The notes beneath the pieces are model-generated. The model saw only the letters and a list, made by a program, of their open reading frames with translations, made no database searches and was not told the DNA's origin. Positions 1 through 10,173 of a stretch of DNA of 64,000 nt are shown in pieces (the stretch's first letter is position 1; each line of letters opens with the position of its first letter). The position numbers and the translations under genes were made by a program. Where the stretch lies: positions 1 to 64,000 of the forward strand of contig WTCE01000100.1 of NCBI GenBank assembly GCA_013138735.1, in the 5' to 3' direction. This DNA is from Crocinitomix sp. Lineage in GTDB: Bacteria; Bacteroidota; Bacteroidia; Flavobacteriales_D; Crocinitomicaceae.

Positions 1-99
1 CATTTTATGAGCGTTAAAAATGCCGTAGCATGCAAAATTGTGTCTCGAATTTTTGCCGTTGTCAAGCGAGATGAACCTTTTTTAAAACTTTCTGCCTAA
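1..99 (+). CDS. C-terminal fragment of a probable IS110-family transposase
   Basis: An open frame runs in from the left edge and stops with TAA at 97-99, giving about 32 residues (…VKNAVACKIVSRIFAVVKR…). The pattern of a basic helix with 'NAV..KI..RIFAVVKR' just before the stop resembles the C-termini of Bacteroidota IS110/IS116/IS902 transposases as I remember them. Only the tail is present, so the family call is tentative. No coding sequence follows until groL. Alternative: the end of any unrelated gene. Confidence 0.4.
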   Translation, partial: HFMSVKNAVACKIVSRIFAVVKRDEPFLKLSA

Positions 100-196
100 A
101 AAACTTGTTTTTATCTTAGAATACTCAATGCTGTGTGTTTTGATAATTCAACGGCCTAAATAATCTTAACTCAATGCAACGGATCAATCTTCTAGT

Positions 197-379
197 TTAA
201 CCCGAATTATTCATAGGTTTTCGTTATGAAAAGTCAAAACACCAATAGAATTGGGGAGCGCAGAGTTTTTTTACCGAAAGAATTGTCACCCAATTTTGAG
301 GAAACAAAAAATTGAGCATTCTCAATTATAGCAGGTAGTTTGGCTTTGGAATAGAATACGTGTGAATAATTCGGGTTAA
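197..379. mobile_element. MITE-like 183-bp element, copy 1
   Basis: The element begins TTAACCCGAATTATTCA and ends TGAATAATTCGGGTTAA, so its termini are inverted repeats and both edges are TTAA. It has no ORF of note. A second 183-bp copy lies at 11478-11660 with only about seven differences and no indels. TTAA at both ends followed by CCC/GGG is the signature of piggyBac-like chemistry, to which bacterial IS1380-type transposases have been related; linking this repeat to them is inference. No matching transposase is in the window. Confidence 0.8.
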
Positions 380-412
380 GTACTATAGATTAATGACTTG
401 TTAAAAACAATT

Positions 413-441
413 GTCCCGCTCCGGTAAAACCAAAGCGGGAC
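413..441. terminator. GC-rich hairpin, possible terminator
   Basis: GTCCCGCT pairs perfectly with AGCGGGAC across a 13-nt loop and is followed by a short, imperfect T stretch (CTTTATG). It could end transcription from the IS fragment on the left, or be a read-through backstop for groL on the other strand. Confidence 0.4.
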
Positions 442-638
442 TTTATGTTGCCGTTCCGCGCTATCCTAAATCTCTTGCGAGCTAGGGAAGAGCAGATCGT
501 CTAGAAAACAATTTAATGCCTCCAAATTAACTAATTTATTCTTTAAAGTCAACACAAAATCTTGTGTCTCTAAAAAGAGTTGGTACCAATAGTTATCATG
601 AACTCTCAGTAAAGCCAAGATCGTTTTTAAAATCTCGG

Positions 639-658
639 TAGGCTGAGGCTCTCGAAGT

Positions 659-661
<3 letters not shown>
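639..661 (-). terminator. groL terminator hairpin with conserved apical motif
   Basis: TAGGCT pairs with AGTCTA (one G-T wobble) around GAGGCTCTCGA, and the 3' arm includes the groL stop codon. Read in the groL direction it is followed by an ATTTTAAAAAC tract. The 11-nt apical sequence is the same as in the terminators at 29258, 51709, 53436 and 59181, but the stem sequence is different. Confidence 0.5.
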
Positions 662-2314
<1,653 letters not shown>

Positions 2315-2325
2315 TTAAATAATTA

Positions 2326-2592
2326 TTATAATACACCGTACACATCAGATTCACGCATAATTAAATACGCGGTTCCGTCTAATTTGATTTCAGTTCCTGA
2401 ATATTGTCCGTAAAGAACGCTATCACCAACTTTTAATGTCATTGGCTCGTCTACTTTCCCTGGTCCAGCTGCAATTACTTTACCTTGTAACGGTTTTTCT
2501 TTTGCCGTATCAGGAATGATGATTCCACTTGCGGTCTTCTCTTCTGCCGGAGCAGCTTCTATCAAAACTCGGTCTGCTAATGGTTTTAACAT
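2326..2592 (-). CDS. groS: Co-chaperonin GroES
   Basis: This 10-kDa heptameric lid of GroEL is 88 aa, within the short size normal for Bacteroidota. It shows the opening '[11 protein letters not shown]', the mobile loop '[18 protein letters not shown]', and the C-terminal '[13 protein letters not shown]'. It is the first gene of the groSL operon. Upstream, after the secG terminator, is a TGGCAC element with GG-N10-GA spacing that loosely resembles a sigma-54 promoter (2636-2650), and a TGACA half-site about 25 nt farther up. Confidence 0.98.
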   Translation of the reverse strand: MLKPLADRVLIEAAPAEEKTASGIIIPDTAKEKPLQGKVIAAGPGKVDEPMTLKVGDSVLYGQYSGTEIKLDGTAYLIMRESDVYGVL

Positions 2593-2635
2593 AATTATAT
2601 TTTGTTTGTTCGTTTATACTCTTTGGTTTGGATAG

Positions 2636-2650
2636 TCATAATTTGTGCCA
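2636..2650 (-). promoter_or_regulatory. Possible sigma-54-like promoter of groSL (weak)
   Basis: On the minus strand TGGCAC is followed ten bases after the GG by GA instead of the canonical GC, about 45 nt before the groS ATG. The -24 half is a perfect match and the -12 half is imperfect. It is listed because the grpE promoter in the same window matches fully. Ordinary sigma-70-type transcription is not excluded. Confidence 0.3.
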
Positions 2651-2707
2651 TTCTACTAAACGGGTTTTTAAATGTCATAATGGCTAAATTATGCAAGTTT
2701 AAGACAA

Positions 2708-2744
2708 AAAAAATGTCAGTATGAATGACATACTGACATTTTTT
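2708..2744 (-). terminator. Terminator after secG (symmetric)
   Basis: A perfect 16-bp stem (AAAAAATGTCAGTATG and its complement) with a 5-nt loop AATGA ends in T runs in both directions. It sits 18 bp past the secG stop and separates the lptE-secG unit from groSL. Confidence 0.85.
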
Positions 2745-2761
2745 GAATGCTTTTGTAAGAA

Positions 2762-3112
2762 TTAGTTCGCAGGTCCTGTAGGAAGTCCTCCTTCTGGTAA
2801 AGTTAATCCTCCGTCAGGTATGTTATCCGCATCCGATCCAATTTCTGAAAGGTCTGTTTCAAACTCAGTAGGTTCACCGTCTGTTGGTGCGTCATTGCCA
2901 CCAATGGCCATTCCTAAAACGATTACTGCAATTGCAATTGCTAATCCCCAAGTTCCTTTTTCTAGTATGTCGGTCGCTCTTTTTGCGCCTCCTAATTGCA
3001 CAGCTGAACCAAATTCAGAATTTAATCCACCACCTTTTGGGTTTTGAACAAGTACAAATAAAATTAGCGCGATACAGGCAATTAATATGACAATAGTTAA
3101 TAGAGTTCCCAT
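2762..3112 (-). CDS. secG: Preprotein translocase subunit SecG
   Basis: SecG is the small membrane subunit of the SecYEG translocon. The 116-aa sequence has an N-terminal membrane helix (residues ~4-23), the diagnostic cytoplasmic loop 'VQNPKGGGLNSEFG', 'GGAKRATDILEKGTW', a second helix (~54-70) and a longer acidic/Pro tail typical of Bacteroidota. It starts 1 bp after the preceding TPR-like gene and is the last gene of its operon. Confidence 0.95.
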   Translation of the reverse strand: MGTLLTIVILIACIALILFVLVQNPKGGGLNSEFGSAVQLGGAKRATDILEKGTWGLAIAIAVIVLGMAIGGNDAPTDGEPTEFETDLSEIGSDADNIPDGGLTLPEGGLPTGPAN

Positions 3113-3113
3113 T

Positions 3114-4295
3114 TTATCTTTTTTTAGATTCTTCTCTTATTTTTTCAATTCGACTTGCAAAGAAAGTCTTTTTTTCTGGATATAACAACATTAATTTCTC
3201 ATAAGCTGAAATTGCTTTTGAATAATTTTTTTGAAGCACATGTATTTTAGCCAAAGTTTCAGTGACCATATCATCAGATTCCTCAACACTTTTTCGCGCA
3301 TTTTTCACAGGGCTATAGAAGTCTCTAACAGGTTTCGAGATCCTTGGTTCCTCCTGCATAAACTTGTCTAATAAGCTATCAATGTCTTTTTTTCGTGTGT
3401 CTGCTTTTGGTGCTGTTTTTTCTGCCAATTCTTCACTTATTGCCACAGTTTTTGGTGTGGCAACCGGCGCTTCATTTGTAGCTTTTTTTTTCGCGGATTC
3501 AATTTCTTGAGCCTTGTGCGCTTGTTTCAGTCGCAACCATTGTATAAATGTTAGGTCACCTTGCTCAACATCTGTCAGTTCAGGAATAGCAACTGTTTCT
3601 GCTAGCGCAGGTGTCACAATTACATCTTCGACAATCGGGATTTCGGCAGGAGCTTCTGAAGGGATAATTATTGCCTCCTTTTCAAGAGGTTCAATGTTTT
3701 CTATTTCAGAACTGACAAAAGCAACGTCAATTGCTTTGTTTAGTATGTCAACATCCAATTCAGATGTGGTACTTAATTCTGGTAAATCAGCGTTTGTTTG
3801 CGTGTCCTCAGCTATAACCGTTTCAGTTGTGGTCGTTAATTTTTCAAGGGGTTCTGCATCCGTTATTTGCGTTTCGTTTTCAGATGCAACAACGTTTAAT
3901 TCCGGCGGCGTTTCATGCAATTCAGCGACTGCCGTTTCTTTTATTTCTTCAATGTTTTGAGTTATTGCTTCAACTGGAGTTTCAGCAACAATTATTTCTT
4001 GAACATCATTTTCCTTATTTGCTACTTCAGTCGCTATGTCAGAGGCGGTTTCTTGTTCTCCTGAGTGAATTAAAGCATATAAATGACCACGGTCTGGGGC
4101 ATGAATAGCTGTGCGCTTTAATTTCGTTTCAAAGTCGATACTATTGGCAAGTGCTAAACCTTTCAATTCTAGTAAATGCAAACTACTCGCGTACGGGTAT
4201 TTTTTCACCAAATCTGCAAATGCACTTAAGTCCTCTTGCTTAATCGCATTTGGATTACTAATGTATTGCGCTATGTCTTCTCCAGAAATCACCAA
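3114..4295 (-). CDS. Acidic TPR-like protein of the lptE-secG operon
   Basis: This 393-aa protein is soluble and has no signal peptide. Residues 1-90 form a helical head ('YPYASSLHLLELKGLA', 'APDRGHLYALI'), ~90-290 is a long Glu/Thr/Pro/Val-rich low-complexity linker, and the last ~50 residues form a TPR-like hairpin ('LAKIHVLQKNYSKAISAYEKLMLLYPEKKTFFASRIEKI'). It overlaps the end of lptE by 7 bp and is 1 bp from secG. A protein of this kind between lptE and secG is common in Bacteroidota genomes. The function is unknown; a scaffold at the translocon or envelope is only inference from context. Confidence 0.75.
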   Translation of the reverse strand: MVISGEDIAQYISNPNAIKQEDLSAFADLVKKYPYASSLHLLELKGLALANSIDFETKLKRTAIHAPDRGHLYALIHSGEQETASDIATEVANKENDVQEIIVAETPVEAITQNIEEIKETAVAELHETPPELNVVASENETQITDAEPLEKLTTTTETVIAEDTQTNADLPELSTTSELDVDILNKAIDVAFVSSEIENIEPLEKEAIIIPSEAPAEIPIVEDVIVTPALAETVAIPELTDVEQGDLTFIQWLRLKQAHKAQEIESAKKKATNEAPVATPKTVAISEELAEKTAPKADTRKKDIDSLLDKFMQEEPRISKPVRDFYSPVKNARKSVEESDDMVTETLAKIHVLQKNYSKAISAYEKLMLLYPEKKTFFASRIEKIREESKKR

Positions 4296-4783
4296 TTACT
4301 TGTTAGGCGGTTAATAACGTCTTGCGATAATTTGCCGTTAATATCTTCCAATAAAGCATCTTGCACACTGGCTAAATCTAAATTGGCATCAAAATCTGAT
4401 TGCTGCGTGAACGAAGCTTCAAAACTTTGGTCTTCATCTATATTATTGATAACTGTAACAGCAATGGTAACATTTAAGCGGTTAAGTGCAGCCAATTCAT
4501 CTGATTGAACAGAGACAGGAACTGTGTTGAAATAGGTTATTTTACCAGCTATCTCTATGTCTGCGTTTTTATTTTTTAAATTCAGTTTCGTTCTCGAAAT
4601 CATAAAATCTTTCAAGAAGTCTGTGTAAGTAGCCCCGTAACCAACAGGCGCATTGGCGGCTTGTTCTTCAAATAACGCAACAGAAAATGTGTCAGCATCT
4701 ATACTTCCATCAATCATCCCATACTCAATGTCACAAGAGAAGATTAAAAACGGTATCAAAAAAAGTGCAAATCGTGTTTTCAT
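4289..4783 (-). CDS. lptE: LptE-family lipoprotein
   Basis: The start MKTRFALFLIPFLIFSC is a lipoprotein signal with Cys-17 as the lipidation site. The 164-aa body ('GSIDADTFSVALFEEQAAN…', '…VTINNI', 'LLEDINGKLSQDVINRLTSNW') matches the small Bacteroidota LptE-type family. Members plug the LptD barrel for lipopolysaccharide insertion in the outer membrane. It lies between the sigma-54 activator (26 bp upstream) and the TPR-like gene (overlapping). The fold-level match is by recognition, not alignment. Confidence 0.75.
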   Translation of the reverse strand: MKTRFALFLIPFLIFSCDIEYGMIDGSIDADTFSVALFEEQAANAPVGYGATYTDFLKDFMISRTKLNLKNKNADIEIAGKITYFNTVPVSVQSDELAALNRLNVTIAVTVINNIDEDQSFEASFTQQSDFDANLDLASVQDALLEDINGKLSQDVINRLTSNW

Positions 4784-4809
4784 AATTATATAACGCTGTG
4801 CGCTACGGC

Positions 4810-6054
4810 TTATTTTAAATCGTATTCTTTTATTTTTCTGTATAAGGTACGCTCGGATATTCCTAAATCTTGCGCAGCATATTTTCTTTTACCTCTGTGT
4901 TTCTCTAATGCTTTTTGAATTAATTCTTTCTCACGATCCTCTAAAGATAAGGATTCTTCAACCTCTACATGTTCTTCAAAACCATTTCCAAATTGATCCG
5001 GAGTATGAGTCGCCGAGTCTTCGTTATAAGCATAAGGTTCAGCTAATAAATTAGGCGTTCCTTTAGTCGGTTCAGGATATAATTTTGCAATCATATCGTT
5101 CCGATCTTCTCTGCTTAAATCATCTGTACCGTCCTGTAGCATATTGACAACCATCTTCTTTAGTTCCCCCAAGTCCTTCTTCATATCAAACAACACTTTA
5201 TACAAAATGTCACGTTCGCTAAAGTCAGAATCTTTATTACGGTGGCTTGCTAAAATTGGCAAGTTCGTTGCAGAGTAGTCTGGTAAGTAGGTACGTAATA
5301 CTTCTCCATTAATTTCGCGGCTATTTTCAACGACAGAAATCTGTTCTGTTACATTCTTCAATTGGCGAATGTTTCCGGGCCAATTATAGCTCCGTAACAT
5401 GTGTTGCGCATCTTCAGTTAAGCGAATAGAGGGCATTCGATATTTCTCTGCAAAGTCTGATGCGAATTTGCGAAACAATAGGTGTATATCGTCCTTTCTT
5501 TGTCGTAAAGGCGGTAATTTTATAGGGACAGTACTTAAGCGGTAAAATAAATCCTCTCTAAATTTTCCTGTTTGAATAGCTTGCAACATATTCTCATTAG
5601 TTGCTGCAATAATTCTAACGTTTGTCTTAATTGGTTTGGATGATCCTACACGAATAAATTCACCCGTTTCCAAAACCCTTAACAAGCGCACTTGTGTCGT
5701 TAATGGTAATTCAGCAACTTCATCCAAAAATATTGTGCCATTGTCGGCAACTTCAAAATATCCTTTACGTTGATCATGAGCACCCGTAAAAGATCCTTTT
5801 TCATGACCAAATAATTCACTGTCAATTGTTCCTTCTGGAATTGCGCCGCAGTTCACCGCAATGTATGAGCCATGTTTACGTGCGCTTAATTGGTGGATTA
5901 CCTTTGGTATTACTTCCTTTCCTGTTCCACTTTCTCCTGTAATTAGAACGCTTATATCAGTTGGAGCAACTTGTACGGCTATGTTTAACGCCTGGTGCAA
6001 GGCACCCGAATTACCAATAATTCCAAAACGTTGTTTTATTTGCGGGATGTCCAT
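4810..6054 (-). CDS. Sigma-54-dependent activator without receiver domain
   Basis: This AAA+ enhancer-binding protein remodels RNA polymerase-sigma-54. The AAA+ domain starts at once (Walker A GESGTGKE at 40-47), followed by GSFTGA (a Ser variant of the GAFTGA loop that contacts sigma-54), Walker B '[11 protein letters not shown]' and the arginine-finger region 'FREDLFYRL'. A ~100-aa linker leads to a Fis-type helix-turn-helix at the C-terminus ('[20 protein letters not shown]'). No receiver, GAF or PAS domain precedes the AAA+ module, so activity is probably set by level or by a partner. It sits 2 bp after miaB and before lptE. The grpE-dnaJ promoter (27487-27501) in this window is a plausible but untested target. 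Confidence 0.92.
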   Translation of the reverse strand: MDIPQIKQRFGIIGNSGALHQALNIAVQVAPTDISVLITGESGTGKEVIPKVIHQLSARKHGSYIAVNCGAIPEGTIDSELFGHEKGSFTGAHDQRKGYFEVADNGTIFLDEVAELPLTTQVRLLRVLETGEFIRVGSSKPIKTNVRIIAATNENMLQAIQTGKFREDLFYRLSTVPIKLPPLRQRKDDIHLLFRKFASDFAEKYRMPSIRLTEDAQHMLRSYNWPGNIRQLKNVTEQISVVENSREINGEVLRTYLPDYSATNLPILASHRNKDSDFSERDILYKVLFDMKKDLGELKKMVVNMLQDGTDDLSREDRNDMIAKLYPEPTKGTPNLLAEPYAYNEDSATHTPDQFGNGFEEHVEVEESLSLEDREKELIQKALEKHRGKRKYAAQDLGISERTLYRKIKEYDLK

Positions 6055-6056
6055 TC

Positions 6057-7523
6057 TTAGTTTTGTTGTATTTCCGGCTTGGCACTAACTACGGCTAAAC
6101 CTTTCAATGTTGCACTTGTAAAATCAGTAATTTTAACTTCAACATAATCGCCCGGTTTAAAATTGTCTTTTGGAAAAATTATAGTCACATTCTGTGAATT
6201 TCTCCCATAAACAAAATCATCTGAACGTTTCGAAGTTCCTTCAACGAGTACTTTACAAACATTGCCTACCATTTGCTCATTTGCTTTGTATGACAGTTTA
6301 GCTTGTAAAGCTTGTACTTCATAAAGTCGTTGCTTCTTTAATGTTTCTGGAATGTCGTCTTCAAATTTTCGTTCAGCCAATGTCTTTGGTCGTTCAGAAT
6401 AAAAGAACATATATGAAAATTCATATCCAACTTCTTCCATTAAGGATAGTGTTTCCTTATGATCTTCATCTGTTTCACCACAGAAGCCAGTAATAATATC
6501 TGACGAAATAAAAGCATCAGGTAAAATTGTTTTTATGGAGTTAATTCTATTCAAATACCATTCACGTGTATAGCCTCGGTTCATGCGCTTTAAAACATCT
6601 GAACTGCCTGATTGAACAGGAAGGTGGATGTATTTGCATAGGTTCTCATATTTCGCCATGACGTGTAAAACATCATCCGTCATATCTTTTGGGTGAGAAG
6701 TTGAAAAGCGAATTCTTAAATCAGGGTTGACTAAAGCTACCTTTTCCATCAAGCCGGCAAATGTTACCACCTCCTTATCAGGATCGATTATCACTCCTTT
6801 TTTAGTGATGTTCCATTTGTAACTATCTACGTTTTGACCTAATAAAGTAACTTCTCTATAACCATTTTCAAAAAGTTCTTGTGCCTCTTTTATGATTGAT
6901 TCAGGATCGCGGCTTCTTTCTCTACCTCGTGTAAAAGGAACCACACAAAACGAACACATATTATCGCATCCACGCATGATTGAAATGAAAGCCGTAATAC
7001 CACCTGCACCTAATCTAACCGGAGCAATGTCTGCATACGTCTCTTCTCGTGACAATAAAACATTAACGGCTTTTTGCCCGCCATTAACTTCTTCAATTAA
7101 GTTCGGTAAATCACGGTAAGCATCAGGCCCAGCAACCAAATCCACTAACTTTTCCTGTTCCAACAAATCTGTTTTTAACCTTTCGGCCATACAGCCCAAG
7201 ATCCCAATTACTAAGGATGGATTTTTTTTCTTGCGTTTATTATATTGGCTTAATTTATTCCGTACGCGTTGTTCTGCGTTCTCTCGAATTGAACAGGTGT
7301 TCATTAAAATAACATCTGCATCTTCAGCGTTTCGAGTCGTCGTATATCCCTCATCACTTAAAATGGAAGCTACAATTTCACTATCCGAAAAATTCATTTG
7401 ACAGCCATAGCTCTCTAAATAAAGTTTTTTTCCATTTAAGGGTTTATTTCCCGGATCTAACAATGTTGCTGTTCCTTGCAGTTTTTCGTCAATCTCCTTT
7501 TCTTCTGTTCCAAATTCTCTCAT
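6057..7523 (-). CDS. miaB: tRNA-2-methylthio-N6-dimethylallyladenosine synthase MiaB
   Basis: This radical SAM methylthiotransferase makes ms2i6A37 in tRNAs that read UNN codons. Three N-terminal cluster cysteines lie in 'YGCQMN', '[11 protein letters not shown]' and 'LGCMAER'. The radical SAM motif is '[17 protein letters not shown]', and a TRAM domain closes the 488-aa protein. The first ~25 residues form a variable extension before '[19 protein letters not shown]'. It is the first gene of the minus-strand block reaching secG and has a TAAATTTG box 29-36 bp upstream. Confidence 0.96.
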   Translation of the reverse strand: MREFGTEEKEIDEKLQGTATLLDPGNKPLNGKKLYLESYGCQMNFSDSEIVASILSDEGYTTTRNAEDADVILMNTCSIRENAEQRVRNKLSQYNKRKKKNPSLVIGILGCMAERLKTDLLEQEKLVDLVAGPDAYRDLPNLIEEVNGGQKAVNVLLSREETYADIAPVRLGAGGITAFISIMRGCDNMCSFCVVPFTRGRERSRDPESIIKEAQELFENGYREVTLLGQNVDSYKWNITKKGVIIDPDKEVVTFAGLMEKVALVNPDLRIRFSTSHPKDMTDDVLHVMAKYENLCKYIHLPVQSGSSDVLKRMNRGYTREWYLNRINSIKTILPDAFISSDIITGFCGETDEDHKETLSLMEEVGYEFSYMFFYSERPKTLAERKFEDDIPETLKKQRLYEVQALQAKLSYKANEQMVGNVCKVLVEGTSKRSDDFVYGRNSQNVTIIFPKDNFKPGDYVEVKITDFTSATLKGLAVVSAKPEIQQN

Positions 7524-7551
7524 TCAATCTTATGTTCGACTAGTTTTGGTG

Positions 7552-7559
7552 CAAATTTA
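7552..7559 (-). promoter_or_regulatory. Candidate -7 box of miaB
   Basis: TAAATTTG on the minus strand fits the Bacteroidota -7 consensus TAnnTTTG and would place the start of transcription about 20 nt before the ATG. No clear -33 TTG is present. Confidence 0.4.
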
Positions 7560-7819
7560 GCTATATTTTAGATGGTATGACATTATGGCAGGAAATTATT
7601 TTTTAGGATTTAAGTTTTTTTATTATTACATAATAAGGGATGAAAAAATTTTTTTTCCATCAAAACAATGGCATTAATCAAAATATCATTTCTAATTTTG
7701 AACCGCAATTTGGAAGATCATCAGAAATAGAGAGAAGCGTAAATTTTAAATTGTATTTCTGAATATCTGACTTATATTACGCAGCAATTATCAAAAACAT
7801 AAGAACCGAATTTTAAGGT
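7560..7819. other. Divergent miaB/topA intergenic region
   Basis: This AT-rich region has no ORF. TAATTTTG at 7693-7700 fits the -7 consensus for topA and would give a 5' leader of over 100 nt. No terminator, riboswitch or repeat was recognised. Confidence 0.5.
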
Positions 7820-10126
7820 ATGGCAAAAAATCTCGTTATAGTTGAGTCACCTGCAAAGGCAAAAACAATTGAGAAGTATTTAGGAAAAGATTTCGTAGTA
7901 ATGTCCAGTTATGGTCACGTACGAGACTTGGCTAAAGGGAACGACTCTATTGATGTAGAAAATGGATTTGCACCGAAATATATAGTTTCAACCGATAAGA
8001 AAAAGGTGATAGCTGAATTGAAAAAAATGGTGAAAACTGTTGATGAAGTTTGGTTAGCATCTGATGAGGATCGTGAGGGAGAAGCTATTTCTTGGCACTT
8101 AAAGGAAACTTTAGGACTAGATAAAAAAGGGTATAAACGCATAACCTTTAACGAAATTACCGAGTCGGCAGTTTTAGAAGCTATTGCGAATCCGCGAAAG
8201 ATTGATGACGATTTGGTAAATGCCCAACAAGCTAGAAGAATTTTAGATAGATTGGTTGGTTTCGAACTTTCTCCAGTTTTATGGAGAAAAGTTAAACCAT
8301 CTTTATCTGCTGGTAGAGTGCAGTCTGTAGCCGTGAGATTGGTTGTGGAAAGAGAACAGGAAATTGAGCGTTTTGAATCGAATAGTTTTTATAGAACGGA
8401 TGCTTTGTTTAAAGTAGGTGGTTCACCGCTAAAAGCAAAATTGGGTGGTCAATTTGATGATAAGGCGAAAGCAAAAGACTTTGTTGAAAAGTGTACAAAT
8501 CATAATTTTAAAGTAAATAGTATTATTAAAAAGCCGGGAAAAAAGAGTCCGACGGCACCTTTTACAACATCTACTTTACAACAAGAGGCAAGTTTGAAAT
8601 TGGGTTTCTCGGTTTCAAGAACAATGTCTGTAGCACAGCGTTTATATGAATCGGGTTTGATTACATATATGAGAACAGATTCTGTGAATTTGTCTCAAAC
8701 AGCTGTTGACGCAGCAAAAGCAGAAATTGAATCAGCTTACGGAGCCGAGTATTTTGAGCACCGGAAATTCAAAAATAAATCAAGCTCTGCACAAGAAGCG
8801 CACGAGGCAATTCGTCCTACAAATTTTGGGATACATGAGATTGATGCCGAAAGAGATGAAGCACGTCTTTACCAATTGATTTGGAAAAGATCAATCGCTT
8901 CTCAAATGGCTGAAGCAAAATTAGAGCGTACTTCAATAAAAATTGATGCGCCTGACAATAAAGAATTCTCTGCAACTGGAGAGATTGTTTTGTTTGATGG
9001 TTTCTTAAAAGTGTACTTGGAATCAAAGATTGATGATGATGATGATGAAATGGAAGGATTATTGCCTCCAATGAATGAGGGCGATTCTTTAGATCGTGAT
9101 TCGATTACATCAACTGAACGATTTACGCGACCACCAGCACGATTTGTTGAAGCAAGTTTGGTGAAAAAATTAGAAGAATTAGGAATTGGACGACCGTCAA
9201 CATACGCGCCAACCATTTCTACAATTCAAAAAAGAGGATATGTTGAGCGAGGAGAGCGTGAAGGAACTGAACGTAGTTTTAATGTTATTGCGTTGGAGGG
9301 TTCAACGGTTTCTGAAGCAACAAATACTGAGAAAACTGGAAGTGATAAAGGGAAAATGGTTCCTACAGATATCGGACGTGTTGTAACTGAATTTTTAATG
9401 CAACACTTTGACCAAGTAATGGACTATAACTTTACGGCAAGTGTCGAGAAAGAATTTGATGATATTGCCAAAGGATTAGTTGAGTGGAGTAAAATGATTT
9501 CAGAATTTTATACCCCATTCCATTTAAAAGTAGAAGATACAATTGAAAATTCTGAAAGAGCATCTGGTGAAAGGTTGTTAGGAGTTGATCCAAAATCCGG
9601 TAAGAACATGTATGCACGAATTGGTCGATTTGGCCCAATGGTGCAAATTGGAGAAGCGGATGATGAAGATAAACCAAAGTTTGCTTCAATTCAAAAAGAT
9701 CAAAGTATACAAACCATCACAGTTGAAGAAGCTTTAGAATTATTCAAGTTTCCAAAAGTGATTGGAGAATATGAAGGTGTTCCAGTAAAAATTAACAAAG
9801 GAAGATTTGGACCGTATGTTCAAATAGAGAAATTATTTGTTTCGATTAAAGAGGCAAATGGTGATACCTTAGAGGGGATGGAATTAGCACGAGCAATTGT
9901 TTTAATTGAAGAGAAACGAGAAGAGGATCGCAACAGAATGATTAAGATATTCACCGAAGATGAAACAATGCAATTGTTGAATGGGAGGTATGGTGCTTAT
10001 TTGAAAATAGGAAAGAAAAATTTCAAATTACCAAAAGATGTTGAGCCTGCAGAGTTGACCTACGAGCAATGTATTGAAATTTCTAAAAATCAACCGAAAC
10101 CAAGAGGCAAGAAAAAGAAGAAATAA
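7820..10126 (+). CDS. topA: DNA topoisomerase I
   Basis: This type IA topoisomerase relaxes negative supercoils. A TOPRIM domain opens the protein ('NLVIVESPAKAKTIEKYLG', 'SDEDREGEAISWHL'). The active-site tyrosine lies in 'YESGLITYMRTDSVNLS', and 'GIGRPSTYAPTISTIQKRGYV' is intact. Instead of four-cysteine zinc fingers the C-terminus carries three topo-C repeats ('GRFGPMVQIG', 'GRFGPYVQIE', 'GRYGAYLKIG') and a Lys-rich tail. The 768-aa length is normal for the zinc-less form. The arginase-fold gene follows by 47 bp. Confidence 0.97.
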   Translation: MAKNLVIVESPAKAKTIEKYLGKDFVVMSSYGHVRDLAKGNDSIDVENGFAPKYIVSTDKKKVIAELKKMVKTVDEVWLASDEDREGEAISWHLKETLGLDKKGYKRITFNEITESAVLEAIANPRKIDDDLVNAQQARRILDRLVGFELSPVLWRKVKPSLSAGRVQSVAVRLVVEREQEIERFESNSFYRTDALFKVGGSPLKAKLGGQFDDKAKAKDFVEKCTNHNFKVNSIIKKPGKKSPTAPFTTSTLQQEASLKLGFSVSRTMSVAQRLYESGLITYMRTDSVNLSQTAVDAAKAEIESAYGAEYFEHRKFKNKSSSAQEAHEAIRPTNFGIHEIDAERDEARLYQLIWKRSIASQMAEAKLERTSIKIDAPDNKEFSATGEIVLFDGFLKVYLESKIDDDDDEMEGLLPPMNEGDSLDRDSITSTERFTRPPARFVEASLVKKLEELGIGRPSTYAPTISTIQKRGYVERGEREGTERSFNVIALEGSTVSEATNTEKTGSDKGKMVPTDIGRVVTEFLMQHFDQVMDYNFTASVEKEFDDIAKGLVEWSKMISEFYTPFHLKVEDTIENSERASGERLLGVDPKSGKNMYARIGRFGPMVQIGEADDEDKPKFASIQKDQSIQTITVEEALELFKFPKVIGEYEGVPVKINKGRFGPYVQIEKLFVSIKEANGDTLEGMELARAIVLIEEKREEDRNRMIKIFTEDETMQLLNGRYGAYLKIGKKNFKLPKDVEPAELTYEQCIEISKNQPKPRGKKKKK

Positions 10127-10173
10127 AACGTTTTTTTTCACCAAAGGCAGTCGAGCAGATATAAGCTAGATAA

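Larger units (their letters stand above)
100..658. other. Intergenic region with a MITE-like repeat and a hairpin
   Basis: There is no credible gene in this 560-bp stretch. It holds the 183-bp inverted-terminus repeat (197-379), a GC-rich hairpin (413-441) and the downstream trailer of groL. The rest is AT-rich and shows no structure I can name. Confidence 0.7.

Noticed and set aside
8817-9216. His-rich 84-aa ORF and 104-aa ORF opposite topA
   Set aside because: The His run is the complement of GAT repeats coding Asp in topA; both lie fully inside topA.
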